Assembly (NCBI GenBank): GCA_027625915.1
Contig: JANTQA010000015.1
Span: forward strand, 2,418,001-2,482,000
Direction of reading: 5' to 3'
Length of the DNA stretch: 64,000 nucleotides
Source: Anaeramoeba flamelloides
Taxonomy: Eukaryota > Metamonada > Anaeramoebidae
Positions within the stretch are counted from its first letter, which is position 1, and each line of letters opens with the position of its first letter. The notes under the pieces are model-generated. The model made no database searches, was not told where the DNA came from, and saw only the letters and a program-made list of their open reading frames with translations. Of this stretch, positions 12,818-24,768 are shown in pieces. A program made the position numbers and the translations under genes.

Positions 12818-13273
12818 TTTTATTTTATTGTTTTTTTTTTTTTTTTTAATTTTTGGGTTTTTAGAAAATTCCTTTTTGTATCCTTATTTTGTCATCGGGT
12901 TTTTCTTGTTTTAAATAAATTCAAATATGTATGCACATGAACAAATGGACTGGCAATTCAACCAAAAAGTCAATAAAGAATCAAATCAGCAAACAATAAT
13001 AAAATAAATAAAAAAACAAACGATAATAATTAATTACTTTTTGATTTTTTTTGTTTTGCAAATTAATTTTAATGATTGTTTCGATTTCATTTTTTATTAA
13101 TATATTTTTTTTTATTATTACAATTAATTATTAATTCAAATTTATAATGTCAATTATTTTCTAATATAGAATAAATAAAAAAAAACCTACAGAATCCAAT
13201 TTTTTTTAAATTTTCCCCATTATTTTGATATTTTGTCAAATCGTTTTTGAAATTATCATTTAATCGTGATTTA
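12818..13273. other. 3' flank and short AT-rich spacer
   Basis: Nothing coding was seen. A T-run directly after the stop and AATAAA-like words near 12.91-13.02 kb (AAATAAATTC, CAATAAAGAA) are compatible with 3'-end processing of the upstream gene. Confidence 0.4.
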
Positions 13274-14155
13274 CTGTTGTGGAACAAAATGGGTGACAAT
13301 GTTAAAAAGTTGGAAACTTATTTTGTCAAAAAATAAAATATTAATTGTCAACATTAGCAAAACTGATCAAAAGTACCAGATTTTTTTGGAGAGAAGAACA
13401 ATCCAAATGGAAATTAAAACCTTTTTAAGAAGTATAGTATCCAAATTAGTTTACCAACATTTCAATTTCATCAAGATCCTTCAAATAGGCAGTCTAAAAC
13501 AAATTAAAATTTTTGATGGTAAAAAGTGCAAAAATCGAAAAAAAAGTACAATTTTTTGGACAATTCTTATATGACATATTATAATTTTCAGAGATAAAAC
13601 ACTGATAATTTAATCTGAATTATTTTATATATACTTGAGAAAAACTTGATTCTAATTAAGACAAAACAATTGTGAAAATGAGCAATTAATGATTTTTCGA
13701 TTATTCCTGGTAAATCTTAATACAACCTGGAATCTCGATTTTTTTAAAAAAAATAGCTTCAAATGTCAAGATTAAGTATTCAAAACCAGGGAGGAATTGA
13801 AACCAAATTCCAAGAACTATAGCAAGAAATATTTATTTTAAAAAGAACATTTATATTAGTAAAATATAATGATTGGTGATAATTCTTCATTTTATGGCAA
13901 GCATTGGTATTAATAATATAAAGTTGATTTTTAAGACCTTCAACTTGGTATATCTTTATGAAATTGAAACCATGGTAAATTAAGTTGGATATTATACTTC
14001 TTAAAAGGGTTTAATTCCCAAATGGATTATTATTAACTTCAAAAAATTCTGGTATTTTTGATCAGTTTTACTAATGTTGGTAATTAAATTTTTAATTTAA
14101 GACAAAATAAGTTTCCAACTTTTTAACAGTTCCACCAATTTTTTTACACAACAAT
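13274..14155. mobile_element. Inverted-repeat DNA transposon relic, about 880 bp
   Basis: The left end CTGTTGTGGAACAAAATGGG after TA matches, in reverse complement, the right end ...CACCAATTTTTTTACACAAC before TA. Arms of about 110 bp continue with GTTAAAAAGTTGGAAACTTA on both sides and contain AACATTAGYAAAACTGATCA. The interior (about 650 bp) shows no convincing transposase. The terminus and inner motif resemble the elements at 14.6-15.0 and 61.5-61.9 kb, so they probably belong to one TA-targeting group. Confidence 0.75.
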
Positions 14156-14318
14156 TATTTGAATGTTTGAACATTTTTTTTGAAAAATTGTATTATAAAA
14201 AAGTAATCTAAGAAAATAAGTATTTCTGAAAAATAAAATATCACCTTATTGAGATCTTGATTGCTTTTTTTTTGTAATTTGTGTTTTGGCTTTCAAAATA
14301 AACTAAATTTCATAATAA

Positions 14319-14575
14319 ATGGCCCATGTTACATTTGAATTTAGAATCCTTTTGTATTGTTTGGAAGTTTTTCCCCTCATAATGAAAAGTTTGTAAATAA
14401 ATCATTTTTTCTCTTTTTTCTCTTTTTCGATAGTGTTTTGTTAAAATGGAAAATGAAAATGAAAAATTGCAAAGAAGTAGCAGATGAATTAATGAAAAAA
14501 TTGGTTTCAAATATGAAAAAGAGATTAGATTTAGTTATTCAAATGGAAGGAGAATTGATAAATGGGTTTAACTAA
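14319..14575 (+). CDS. Small two-exon protein of unknown function
   Basis: Exon 1 is 14319-14392 and exon 2 is 14434-14575, joined across a 41-nt intron with donor GTAAAT, a pyrimidine-rich body and acceptor GATAG; the join keeps the frame and gives 71 residues. In-frame stops lie immediately upstream of the ATG (TAATAA). The first half is hydrophobic with aromatic residues (RILLYCLEVFPLIMKSF). The second half is an amphipathic helix (CKEVADELMKKLVSNMKKRL, then DLVIQMEGELI). I do not recognise the family. It lies in the gap of about 450 bp between two transposon relics. Exon 2 has clear codon character; exon 1 is less certain. Confidence 0.45.
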
Positions 14576-14600
14576 TTTTTTAATTTTTCTATTTTTTATG

Positions 14601-15041
14601 TAACTGTTGTGGAAAAAAAGTGAAACATGGAAAAAAAGTGAAACACGGATTTTAATTGGGAACATTACTGAAAATGAAAAGTAAAATCAATAAAAAGAAG
14701 AAACCAATTAACTTTAAAGAATAACCCATTATATTATTTTAAGTCAACCCAACAAATACAATTTAAATCTACTTGATTTATCGAAATTGTTAGTGTGGTT
14801 TGGGAGATATCAAAAATAGTCAATTTTTTGAACAAATTCATAATAATTGATCAATCAAAGAAAAACCCCATACCAAAAGATAGTATTTAAAAAACTGTTA
14901 TTGTGGCGAATACTTCATTTTGTCTTTGTTTATTTATTTATTCTTTTTTTCATTGATCTTACTTTGAATTTTCAGTAATGTCCCTAATTAAAAACTGTGT
15001 TTCACTTTTTTTCCAAGTTTCACTTTTTTTCCACAACGGTA
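14601..15041. mobile_element. Inverted-repeat element, about 440 bp
   Basis: Left end AACTGTTGTGGAAAAAAAGT mirrors right end ACTTTTTTTCCACAACGGTA. Each arm repeats the GGAAAAAAAGTGAAAC unit and ends inward with AATTGGGAACATTACTGAAA (left) or its complement (right, 14977-15000). The arms are about 90 bp with an AT-rich centre and no coding. Flanking TA/TAA fits a TA-targeting MITE. The inner motif is shared with the element at 61.5 kb. Confidence 0.8.
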
Positions 15042-17239
15042 ATGCTTCTTTCAAAATGAATGGCCCAATTTTTTTTAACTGTTTTTTTGTATTTCTTTTT
15101 CTTATTTTATTTTTATACAAAAAAGAAATATCTCTTGAGTATAGAACTGAATATTAAAATGGAAATTTTTATATTATAATAGAGAACTTCAATTATTAAA
15201 AATATTTTTCTTTAAAATTTGATTTTTAATGGGCCAATGATTTTGAAATGGAGTATAGATGAATTAATACTAACTCATAAAATTACTAATGTCAGTCAAA
15301 TTTTTTAAAATCCAAAATTCACACTTATCTTATTGAAAAAGAAAATAAAAAATAACCTATTATTGGGCTTTACCAATTTAGTAAATTCTTGAAAAAATTA
15401 CAGTCTTTCAAAATCTACCCTGTGAATTTTTCAGTGTCAAATTTTTATGCTGATATAGATTTTTAACGAGTTGAATTTGTCAATAATAAATCTCAAATTG
15501 AAAAAAAAATTCCTCAATGAGTTAATAATTAATATTTTTTTATGATATTCATAAAATCAATTTTCAGAACCTAAAATAACTCTAAACATCAAAAATTCAT
15601 TGAGAAACCATATAAAATGAACTATTAAAAAAATGAATCTTTTTTCAACATTTCAGAAGATTATTTTATATATATTCTGATATATAATAAAAAATTATCA
15701 AAATACACTTTTTTATTCTCATTATAAACCTTTTAAAAATCTATATCAACATCAAAATTTGATATTTAAAAATGTTCACGGTAACCACGGAACATCTGTA
15801 AACAACATTTTTAGTTGTATATTGGAACTGATTAATATTGAAAAAAAATAAAAAATTAATATTTTTGCATTTTTAATTTGAAATTTTCCATTTCTCATCC
15901 CAATAAATAAAATTAATTGAGAGGTTCGACTGATTAAATTAATTGATAGCTGATCAAAATTTAACAATAATTTCATTAATGAAATTATGATCTAAAAAAG
16001 TAGTTTTCTTTTAAAGTTTTTAAAAAGTTGTTTTTTCAGTTTTCAAAAAATGTAAAAAAAAATTACAAAAATAATTTTTTAAAATATAGTACGACCTTAC
16101 TGTTAAATTCAGATAAAAGGTTTGATATTCCTTTTTCGAAATAGTTTTGTTTTACTTTTGAAGAAAACATATTTTGGGTTTAAATTATAAAAAAAATTAT
16201 CAAATTAGTTGATCTTCAAAATAATCATATACCAAGAGTTGAGTTCTAAGATTGACAAATATAGATTTGATACTAAAAAAAACTATAAATAAATTTAAAT
16301 TTATAGGTTTTCCAAAGATTTTTTTTGACAATTGAAAATTTTTTTGAGAAGTTAAAAATTGGTTTTGAATTTTGGTGATAAAATTACTCAAATTTTAAAA
16401 TATATTGAATATCATTATATTTGAAAAAAAAAAAACAAAGTTGATATTGAAATATAAACACAATTTTCAAGTAAAGATTGTAAAAAGTTTTGAATTATTA
16501 ATTATTATTACTTTTTCTTCTAAAATTAATACTAATATTTTGCAAGAGGTTCAAGAAGATATTTTTTTGTTTACCCAAAAAAATTATATTACAGAAAAAA
16601 TTATTCTTTTATTACTATTTTCTTTTATAAAAAAACAATTTATATTGTAATAGAGATGCAAATAGTAATATAAAGGATCAAAAAAAAAATTCATAATGTA
16701 AAAAATAAAATGAATTTAATGGTTCTCTTGCTTTAAAAAAAAAAAAAAAAACAATAATTATACTGAAAAAATTTTTGCAAATTAGTTTCCTGTGTCGATC
16801 AGAATTTTTTGACACTTTGTATCTTACCTAATTTGCAAGAAAAAAACACAACCAATAACATATATGAAAACTTTTACCTTGTTGTTGTGGAAGATTGATA
16901 CTTCAATTATAATTTTGGTTAGAAAGTTTCAATTTTCACTTGTACTCTAAAAATCTTTTTCCAGTTAGGTTCTCTCAATAAAAATTTTTCAAAATGGGAA
17001 TATGGTTCTACTTTTTGAAATGAACAAAACAAAAATAATCAAACAAAACACCAAAAACATTTTTACGAAAATAAAAAAAATAAAGTGAAAAAAATAGTTA
17101 AAGATTCTTTATTTTTGTGAGAAAAAAATAAAAAAAAAAAAAAAGTTATTTCAAAATTATCATAGAAAAGAAAAAAATGATAAGTAAAAATTTAATTAAA
17201 AAGTCAAAAATAAAATAAAAAAAATAAAAAAAAAGCTGT
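15042..17239. other. AT-rich intergenic DNA
   Basis: No convincing gene was seen. Open frames at 15776-15976 (minus), 16200-16391 (minus) and 16405-16650 (plus) are of I/F/K/N-biased composition expected from AT-rich noise. The right end is the 3' flank of the alpha-actinin gene. Confidence 0.55.
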
Positions 17240-20200
17240 TTAATTTTTGCCATAAACTTTATTACACCAAGTCTTATAATCAAATCCACCTTCCAATTCA
17301 CCCATTTGCTGTGTAAGATAGCTGATTTCATCTTTTTTCATTCCAGCCATTTGCATGTCTTGTTCTGTGACGAAATCCTTATCCTTTGCGATAATTTTCC
17401 ACGATTCGAGAGATTGCTCGACTGTATCTGAATCTTCGACTCTGGATGTCATGAATTCGACGAATTCATTGAACTCGATTGTGCCCGAGTTATCAGAGTC
17501 ATATTTTTCAAAGACCTTTTTCAAGTCTTCTTCGCTCAAGTCGTCACCCAATGAGTTAAGCACGGCAGAGAATTCGTATGGGAACAGTCCACCTTTCTTC
17601 TTTTTGTCAAACAGTTCGAACATTTGCTTGAATTCTTCCAATTGCTCCTTGCTAACCTTGGATCCCTCCTTGATCATTTTCTCGGACTCGAGGGCGTTGA
17701 TTTTTTTGTTGAGTGCCTCCAAGACGGCCTTATAGAGGATAATCAGATGGGGGATGGTTATGTTGGTTTTTTTGTTTTCAACATTTCGCTTGGCAATTTC
17801 CTGATCCAATTCCTTCAGTTGATCGAGCACTTGTCTTTTTTCTCCAACTTGGGTTAATTGGCTCTTAACGGTTTCGATTTGCTCTGCAAGCTCACCAGAT
17901 CCCTCTTGGTTCACGATCTCTTGCTGTTCCTTAAGATAGTTTTGTAATTCCTCGGCGCCAGTGGCAAATTCTTGACAAAGCTCCTCATTCTTTTCTTGGA
18001 CGGCAAGGGCTTCATCCAATTCAGTTTTTTTGCTGCCAACATTGGATTCGATCAATTCCCATGCTGTGTTGAGTTCTTCAATTGGCAATCCAAGGAAATC
18101 TTCAACACCGGCTTCAATAAGTTCCTGTGAGGACTTTTGAAGTTCCTCTAACTTGGCGGTTTGGGCTTCTTCCCTTTCTTGGCAGAATTTGTTGTATTTT
18201 TCAATGAGCTCTTTGACCTCCTCGGGCGATTCTGCAATGATTGGCGCAGTTAAGAGGTCGTTAAAGTTGTCTTCCCATAATTTGAATTTCTGTGCGGCGT
18301 CATAATAGTCCACCAAGAGGCTTTCGATCCTTTGGGCTTCCTTAGCTTCCTTTTCCTGTTGAATTTTCTTTTCTTTCAATGCCATATCCTCTTTCGCTGA
18401 ATTGATCAAGTTTGTGCATATTTGATGCACTCGGTGGTTCCTTTTCGCAATTCTTCCGAAGGGATTCTTGGTATATGGATTTTTACCTGTTTGCAATTCT
18501 CTGCATTCGTCGTCGGATTGCTTGACGGGTTCCAATTTCTCGTTAATTTCCTTTCCTTCTTTATATTCTTCAGTTAACTTTTCAAATCTTTCCTCTGGTT
18601 CTCCTTCAATGGAGGTCATTGTCTTGGTAAATTCGTTCAAATATTGTGCATATTCATCAGCTAATTCGGCATATTCTTTTCTTTTATCCTTCTTAACTTT
18701 TTCATCTTTCCATTCTTTCAAGTATTTTTCTGCAAATTTTTTTAAATCTTTGGCACTTTTTTCTAATTTTGGATAGGTATATTTGGTATATTTATTGGAT
18801 CGGATTTTTAATTCCTTTTGTTCGTCATCAACTTTTTTCAATTCTTCCAATTTTTCATCAATAACTTTTCCCTCTTGATAGATTTCTTCAATACCAGTGA
18901 TCATATCTTCGGGTTCTCCTTTCAAGTTATTTAAATCTTCTCTAATTGTTTCCAGTTGTTTGAAATATGCATCAGCTAAATCGGCAAATTCTTTTCTTTT
19001 TTCTTTTTTAACTTTTTCCTTTTCCCAATGTTTCAAGGATTTCTCTGCTAATTTTTTTAATTTCTTTGCGCTTCTAGCTAATTTTGGATAGGTATATTTG
19101 GTATATTTATTGGATCGGATTCCTAATTCCTTTTGTTCATCATCAACTTTTTTCAATTCTTCCAATTTTTCATCAATTTCCTTTCCCTCTTGATAGATTT
19201 CTTCGATACCTGTGACCATATCTTCGGGTTCTCCTTTCAATTTTTTAATTCCCGTTCTAATTTTATCAAGGAATTCACCATAGGCATCAGCTAATTCGGC
19301 GAATTCTTTTCTTTTATCCTTCTTAACTTTTTCTTCTTTCCATGTTTCAATTAATTTTTCTGCCCATTCTTGGATATCCTTGGCATTTTCATCTAATATT
19401 GCAAAGGTATATTTGGTATATGGATTTTCACCTGTTTGTAATTCCTTACATTCGTCATCGACTTTTCTCACTTCTTCCAATTTTTCAACAACTTCCTTTC
19501 CTTCTTGATAGATTTCTTCAATACCTGTGATCATTTCTTCGGGTTCTCCCTTGACTTTATTGATATCACTTCTTATTTGTTTTAAGAAATCGCCGTAGGC
19601 ATCAGCTAATTTGGCAAATTCTTGTCGTTTTTCCTTTTTCACAATTTCTTGTTTCCAATTTTCAATTGTCTCTTCTCCATATTCTTTCAATTCGCCTGCT
19701 TCGTCTTCCAATTGTGGGAAGGTATATTTGGTGTATGGATTACTTCCAGTGTTATGCTCTTGACATTCGTGATCAGCTTTTCTTAATTCTTCTAATTTTT
19801 CATCAATTTCCTTTCCTTCTTGATAAATATCTTCAACCTTTGGAAGTGCTTCCTCTGGTTCTCCCTTGACTGCATTAATTCCCTTTCTCATTTTTTCTAA
19901 GAAAGGTCCGTATTCATTAGCCAATTCAGCAAATGCTTGTCGTTTTTCCTTTTTAACTTTTTCATCTTTCCAATCTTCGATTAATTTTTCTGCATATTCC
20001 TTTAATTCCTTAGCATCAAGGCTTATACTACGGAAAGTGTGTTTGGTATATTTATTGGATCGGATTTTTAATTCCTTTTGTTCATCATCAACTTTTTTCA
20101 ATTCTTCCAATTTTTCATCAATCACTTTTCCTTCTTGATAGATATCTTCAACCTTTGGGAGGGCTTCTTCTGGTTCTCCCTTGACACCATTTAATTGTTC

Positions 20201-23200
20201 TCTAATTTCACCCAAAAATGTAGCATAAAGATCAACTAACTCGGCGAATTCTTTTCTTTTATCCTTCTTAACTTTTTCTTCTTTCCATGTTTCAATTAAT
20301 TTTTCTGCCCATTTTTTTAAATCCTTGGCATTTTTATCTAATTTGATAAAGGTATATTTGGTATATTTATTGGTTCTAATTCCTAATTCTGTTTGTTCCT
20401 CATCAACTTTTTTAACTTGTTTTAATTTTTCATCGATTTCTGCTCCCTTTTTATAGATTTCTTCAATTCCTGAAATCATATCTTCTGGTTCTCCTTTGAC
20501 TTCATTGATACCAGCTCTCATTGTTTCTAATAATTCACCTAAATTATCAGCTAAAGGAGCAAATTCTAATCTCTTTTCTTTTTTAATTTTTTCCTCTTTC
20601 CAATTGTCAATTGTTTTTTCTGACCATTTTTTCAAATCTCCTGCTTCATTTTCCAATCTTGAATAAGTATATTTTGTGTATGGATTAGCACCAGTGTTAT
20701 GTTCTTGACATTCTTGATCAGCCTTTTTCAATTCTTCCAATTTTTCATCAATTTCCTTTCCTTCTTGATAAATATCTTCAACCTTTGGAAGTGCTTCCTC
20801 TGGTTCTCCCTTGACTGCATTTATGTCCTTTCTAATTTTTTCTAAGAAAGGTCCGTATTCATTAGCCAATTCAGCAAATGCTTGTCGTTTTTCCTTTTTA
20901 ACTTTTTCATCTTTCCAATTTTCAATTGTCTCTTCTCCATATTCTTTCAATTCACCTGCTTCATCTTCCAATTGTGCAAAGGTGTATTTGGTGTATGGAT
21001 TAGCACCAGTGTTATGCTCTTGACATTCGTGATCAGCTTTTCTTAATTCTTCTAATTTTTCATCAATTTCCTTTCCTTCTTGATAAATATCTTCAACCTT
21101 TGGAAGTGCTTCCTCTGGTTCTCCCTTGACTGCATTTATGTCCTTTCTAATTTTTTCTAAGAAGGGTCCATATTCATTCGCCAATTCAGCAAATGCTTGT
21201 CGTTTTTCCTTTTTAACTTTTTCATCTTTCCAATGTTCAAGCAATTTTTCTGCAAATTTTTTTAAATCCTTTGCATTTCCTGCTAATTTTGGATAATTAT
21301 ATTTGGTATATTTATTGGATCGGATTTTTAATTCCTTTTGTTCGTCATCAACTTTTTTCAATTCTTCCAATTTTTCATCAATAACTTTTCCCTCTTGATA
21401 AATTTCTTCAATTCCTGAAATCATATCTTCGGGTTCTCCTTTCAAGTTATTTAAATCTTCTCTAATCTTGTCAAGGAAGGCACCATAATCATTAGCTAAC
21501 CCGGCGAATTCTATTTTTTTATCCTTCTTAACTTTTTCTTCTTTCCAATCTTCAATTAATTTTTCTGCCCATTTTTTTAAATCCTTGGCATTTTTATCTA
21601 ATTTAGGATAGGTATATTTGGTATATTTATTGGATCGGATTCCTAATTCCTTTTGTTCATCATCAACTTTTTTCAATTCTTCAACTTTTTCATCAATTTC
21701 CTTTCCCTCTTGATAGATTTCTTCAATTCCTGAAATCATATCTTCGGGTTCTCCTTTCACTTCATTGATATCAGTTCTAATTTTATCCAAGAAATCGCCA
21801 AAATTATCAGCTAATTCGGCAAATTCTTTTCTTTTATCCTTCTTAACTTTTTCTTCTTTCCAATTTTCTAAGTTTTTTTCTGCAAATTTTTTTAAATCTT
21901 TACATAAATTTTCTAATCTTGGGAAGGTATGTTTGGTATATGGGTTATCTCCAGTTTGTAATTCCTTACATTCTTCATCGACTTTTCTCAATTCTTCCAA
22001 TTTTTCATCAAGTTCCTTTCCCTCTTGATAGATTTCTTCAATTCCTGAAATCATATCTTCGGGTTCTCCTTTCAAGTTATTTAAATCTTCTCTAATTTTT
22101 GATAATAAATCAGCATAGGCGTCAGCCAATTCGGCAAATTCTTTTCTTTTATCTTTTTTTTGTTTTTCCAATTTCCAATTGGCAATTGTCTCGTCTGCAA
22201 AATCCTTTAATTCTCCTGCTTCATCTTCCAATTGTGGGAAGGTATATTTGGTATATGGATTAGCACCAGTGTTATGTTCCTTACATTCGTGATCAGCCTT
22301 TTTCAATTCTTCCAATTTTTCATCAATTTCCTTTCCTTCTTGATAAATATCTTCAACCTTTGGAAGTGCTTCTTCTGGTTCTCCCTTGACTGCATTTATG
22401 TCCTTTCTAATTTTTTCTAAGAAGGGTCCATATTCATTCGCCAATTCAGCAAATGCTTGTCGTTTTTCCTTTTTAATTTTTTCATCCTTCCAATAATCAA
22501 TTGTTTCTTCAGCCCATTCCTTTAATTCGTCAGCATTATTTTTTAATTTAGGATAAGTATAATTGGTGTGTCTATTGGATCGAATACCTAATTCTTTGGC
22601 TTCTTCGTCACATTTTTTCAATTTTTCAACTAATTCGTCAATTTCTTTTCCCTCTTGATAAATTTTTTCACATCCTGAAACCATATCCTCGGGTTCCCCT
22701 TCAAGATTGTTAATATCCTTTCTAATTTTTTCTAATAAATCAGCCAATTGTTGCGTCAAATCAGCAAATTCCTTTCTTTTATTTTCCATAACTGTTTGTC
22801 TTTCCAATTCCTTATTGTAGGCTGCCTCTCTTTCATCTAATAAATTCATCAGCTGATCATGTTTATTTTTAATATCTTCAATGGTAAAGGGAGAATATTT
22901 GTTCTCAGTGGATCCTAATTCTGTCAATTGCTTATCCAGATCTTCCAATTTTTCCTTTTTGTCCTTGGAGTTTGTGGTGATGTCATTTTGAGTTTCATCT
23001 AAATTTGTTTTGAATTCTGTGACAGATTCCAAATCATCACCAAAGATATGATCCTGGGCAACTTCGATTTGATCCTTGTGCCACCTGTTATATTCCCTTG
23101 CCAGTTTGGCAAATTCCTTTCTTAGTTCCTCTTTTTTCAATTCACGTTTCAAATCTTCTTGTAACTGCTCGTTTTTTTTTTCGGCTAATTCGGACAGGTC

Positions 23201-24768
23201 TTCCCATTTCTTTTCCAGCCCATCAATTTTTTCTTGCACCTTGTCATTGTTCTTGGATTTTAATTCGATAATTTGCTTTCCTAAATCAATACATGGATTG
23301 AGCCTGTTTTTGGATAATTCATATTCCTTATTGTATGCCTCAAAGACCCTGATTTTGGTTTTTGCCTGTGGTAAGGTGTCAACTTCTTCCTTGTTCTCCA
23401 AGTATTCCTCCTTCTTTTCGGCAAATTTTTCCAAGTTTGCGACCCTTCGGAAAAATTCTTCTTCCAATTTCTTGATTAACTTTTGCCTTTGGTATTCTTC
23501 TTCCATATCCTTCTTTCGATCCTTTTCCTTGTCCTCCAAACCATTCCATAGCTTGTTGATCTCCTCGCTACTGAATCCCTCAGGTGGGTTGTATGGTGGC
23601 CTGTTGTTGTTTGATAATTTGATTTTTAAGTTATTCAGCAATGCTTCCAATTCGTTTTTCTCTTGCAATTTTGGTGGCTTTTCGTTGTCCTTATAATCCT
23701 TAAACTCGTCAATCAATTTTTCTACTCCCTCCAGTGTGTTGTCGAATTCGTAATCTGGAATCTCCTCCGTTTTCTTTTCGATCCATGTCTTTAATGGGCC
23801 TGCCTTGTTTTCATACTCTTCCTTCATTTGCTTAATTTCCTTTTCCAATTGCGCGATTTTGCCTATTCTTCTTCCTGCGTTTTCTGCCTTCTGTCCCTTG
23901 GAAAAGTATTTGAAATATTCTGCCAAGTACGTCATGACAGCTCTTTCATCGGGCTTGACTTCAATCATATCCTCTGCATCAAGGAATTTTGGTAGCCCTA
24001 ACTCCTTTTCGGCAATGTCAAATGCTAAATTTAAGTTCTCCTCTTTGTTCTTTGGATCCAAGCTTTCGTAGTCAATCAAATCAGGTCTGTGCTTGTGAAT
24101 CAGGGCACAGAATCCAAGCCCGTCTTGCCACGACCATGTAAATTCCTTGATGTCAACATTGTCATAGTCCGCTGTCTTCCTTTGACACCACAACAGAAGT
24201 GCTTCCTTGGCAGTCAGTTCTTCAACAGAAATTTCTGCAATGGCAAATCGAAGAATGATCGTCCAGATCATACCAAGGATCAATTTTAAATTTCCTTCAT
24301 ATACATCTATTTGGTTTTGTTTGGTATGAATTTGAATTTTTTTTTAATTTTTATTTTTTGTTTTTTTTTTTTTGTTTTTTAGAAAAAAAGGTGAAAAAAA
24401 TTTCCACAATAAAAAAGTTAGTGAATTTTTATTTTTTATTTGTTGTGGAATACCAAAGTGAGAAAAAGAGAATTGGGTGTTTTTTATTTACCTCCTGAAC
24501 CAATAGCAACTAATTTGACTTTAGACTCAAGAAATTTGAAAGCAATTTTCAAATTTTCTCTCATTTGGATTTCCATTCGTGGTTTTTTGGTATATCTGCC
24601 AAAAGTATGATCACCAATTACTTCCAGAAGTTGAATTAGATTAAGGCCAGTCTTGAAGCCCGTTCGAAGATCCTTAATTTGGATTCCTCTTTTACCAAGA
24701 TGTGCGTTACACCAACGGGTAAAGGCCTTTTGTTGGACCTTTACCCAGCTTTGATCCATAATGGACAT
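17240..24768 (-). CDS. Giant alpha-actinin: CH-CH actin-binding domain, 14 tandem spectrin-type repeats, EF-hands (2 exons)
   Basis: Actin cross-linking protein of the alpha-actinin/spectrin family, acting in the actin cortex. Exon 1 is 24768-24492 and exon 2 is 24306-17240, giving 2447 residues across a 185-nt intron (GTAAAT...AATAG) that splits CH1. CH1 (about 8-115) has WCNAHLGKRG and LLEVIGDHTFG, and the join restores VYEGNLKLILGMIWTIILRF. CH2 (about 116-228) has LLLWCQRKT and DGLGFCALIHKHRPDLIDY. A divergent coiled-coil neck follows (to about 560). Then come 14 repeats of 105 residues, each with a GEPE motif followed by IYQEGK and W near the end (about 560-2070). A coiled coil precedes the C-terminal calmodulin-like domain. 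The first EF loop (DKKKKGGLFPYE) is degenerate, the second (DSDNSGTIEFNE) is canonical, and the Ca-insensitive tail ends FDYKTWCNKVYGKN. Usual alpha-actinins have four repeats or fewer in protists, about 600-1000 residues. Confidence 0.95.
18500..22800 (-). repeat. 14-unit, 315-bp in-frame tandem repeat inside the alpha-actinin gene
   Basis: The unit is 315 bp (105 codons). GEPE-coding DNA recurs at constant spacing from about 22.69 kb down to about 18.60 kb. Several units are nearly identical at DNA level, for example the copies carrying TTCAACCTTTGGAAGTGCTT at about 19.83, 20.77, 21.09 and 22.35 kb, whereas others differ. That pattern points to recent unit duplication or gene conversion on top of older repeats. 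Two subtypes alternate: GEPEDMISGIEEIYQEGK and GEPEEALPKVEDIYQEGK. Confidence 0.9.

Noticed and set aside
23076-23696. 206-codon plus-strand open frame opposite the alpha-actinin gene
   Set aside because: A shadow of the repetitive coding strand, as are the other plus-strand frames between 17.3 and 24.3 kb.
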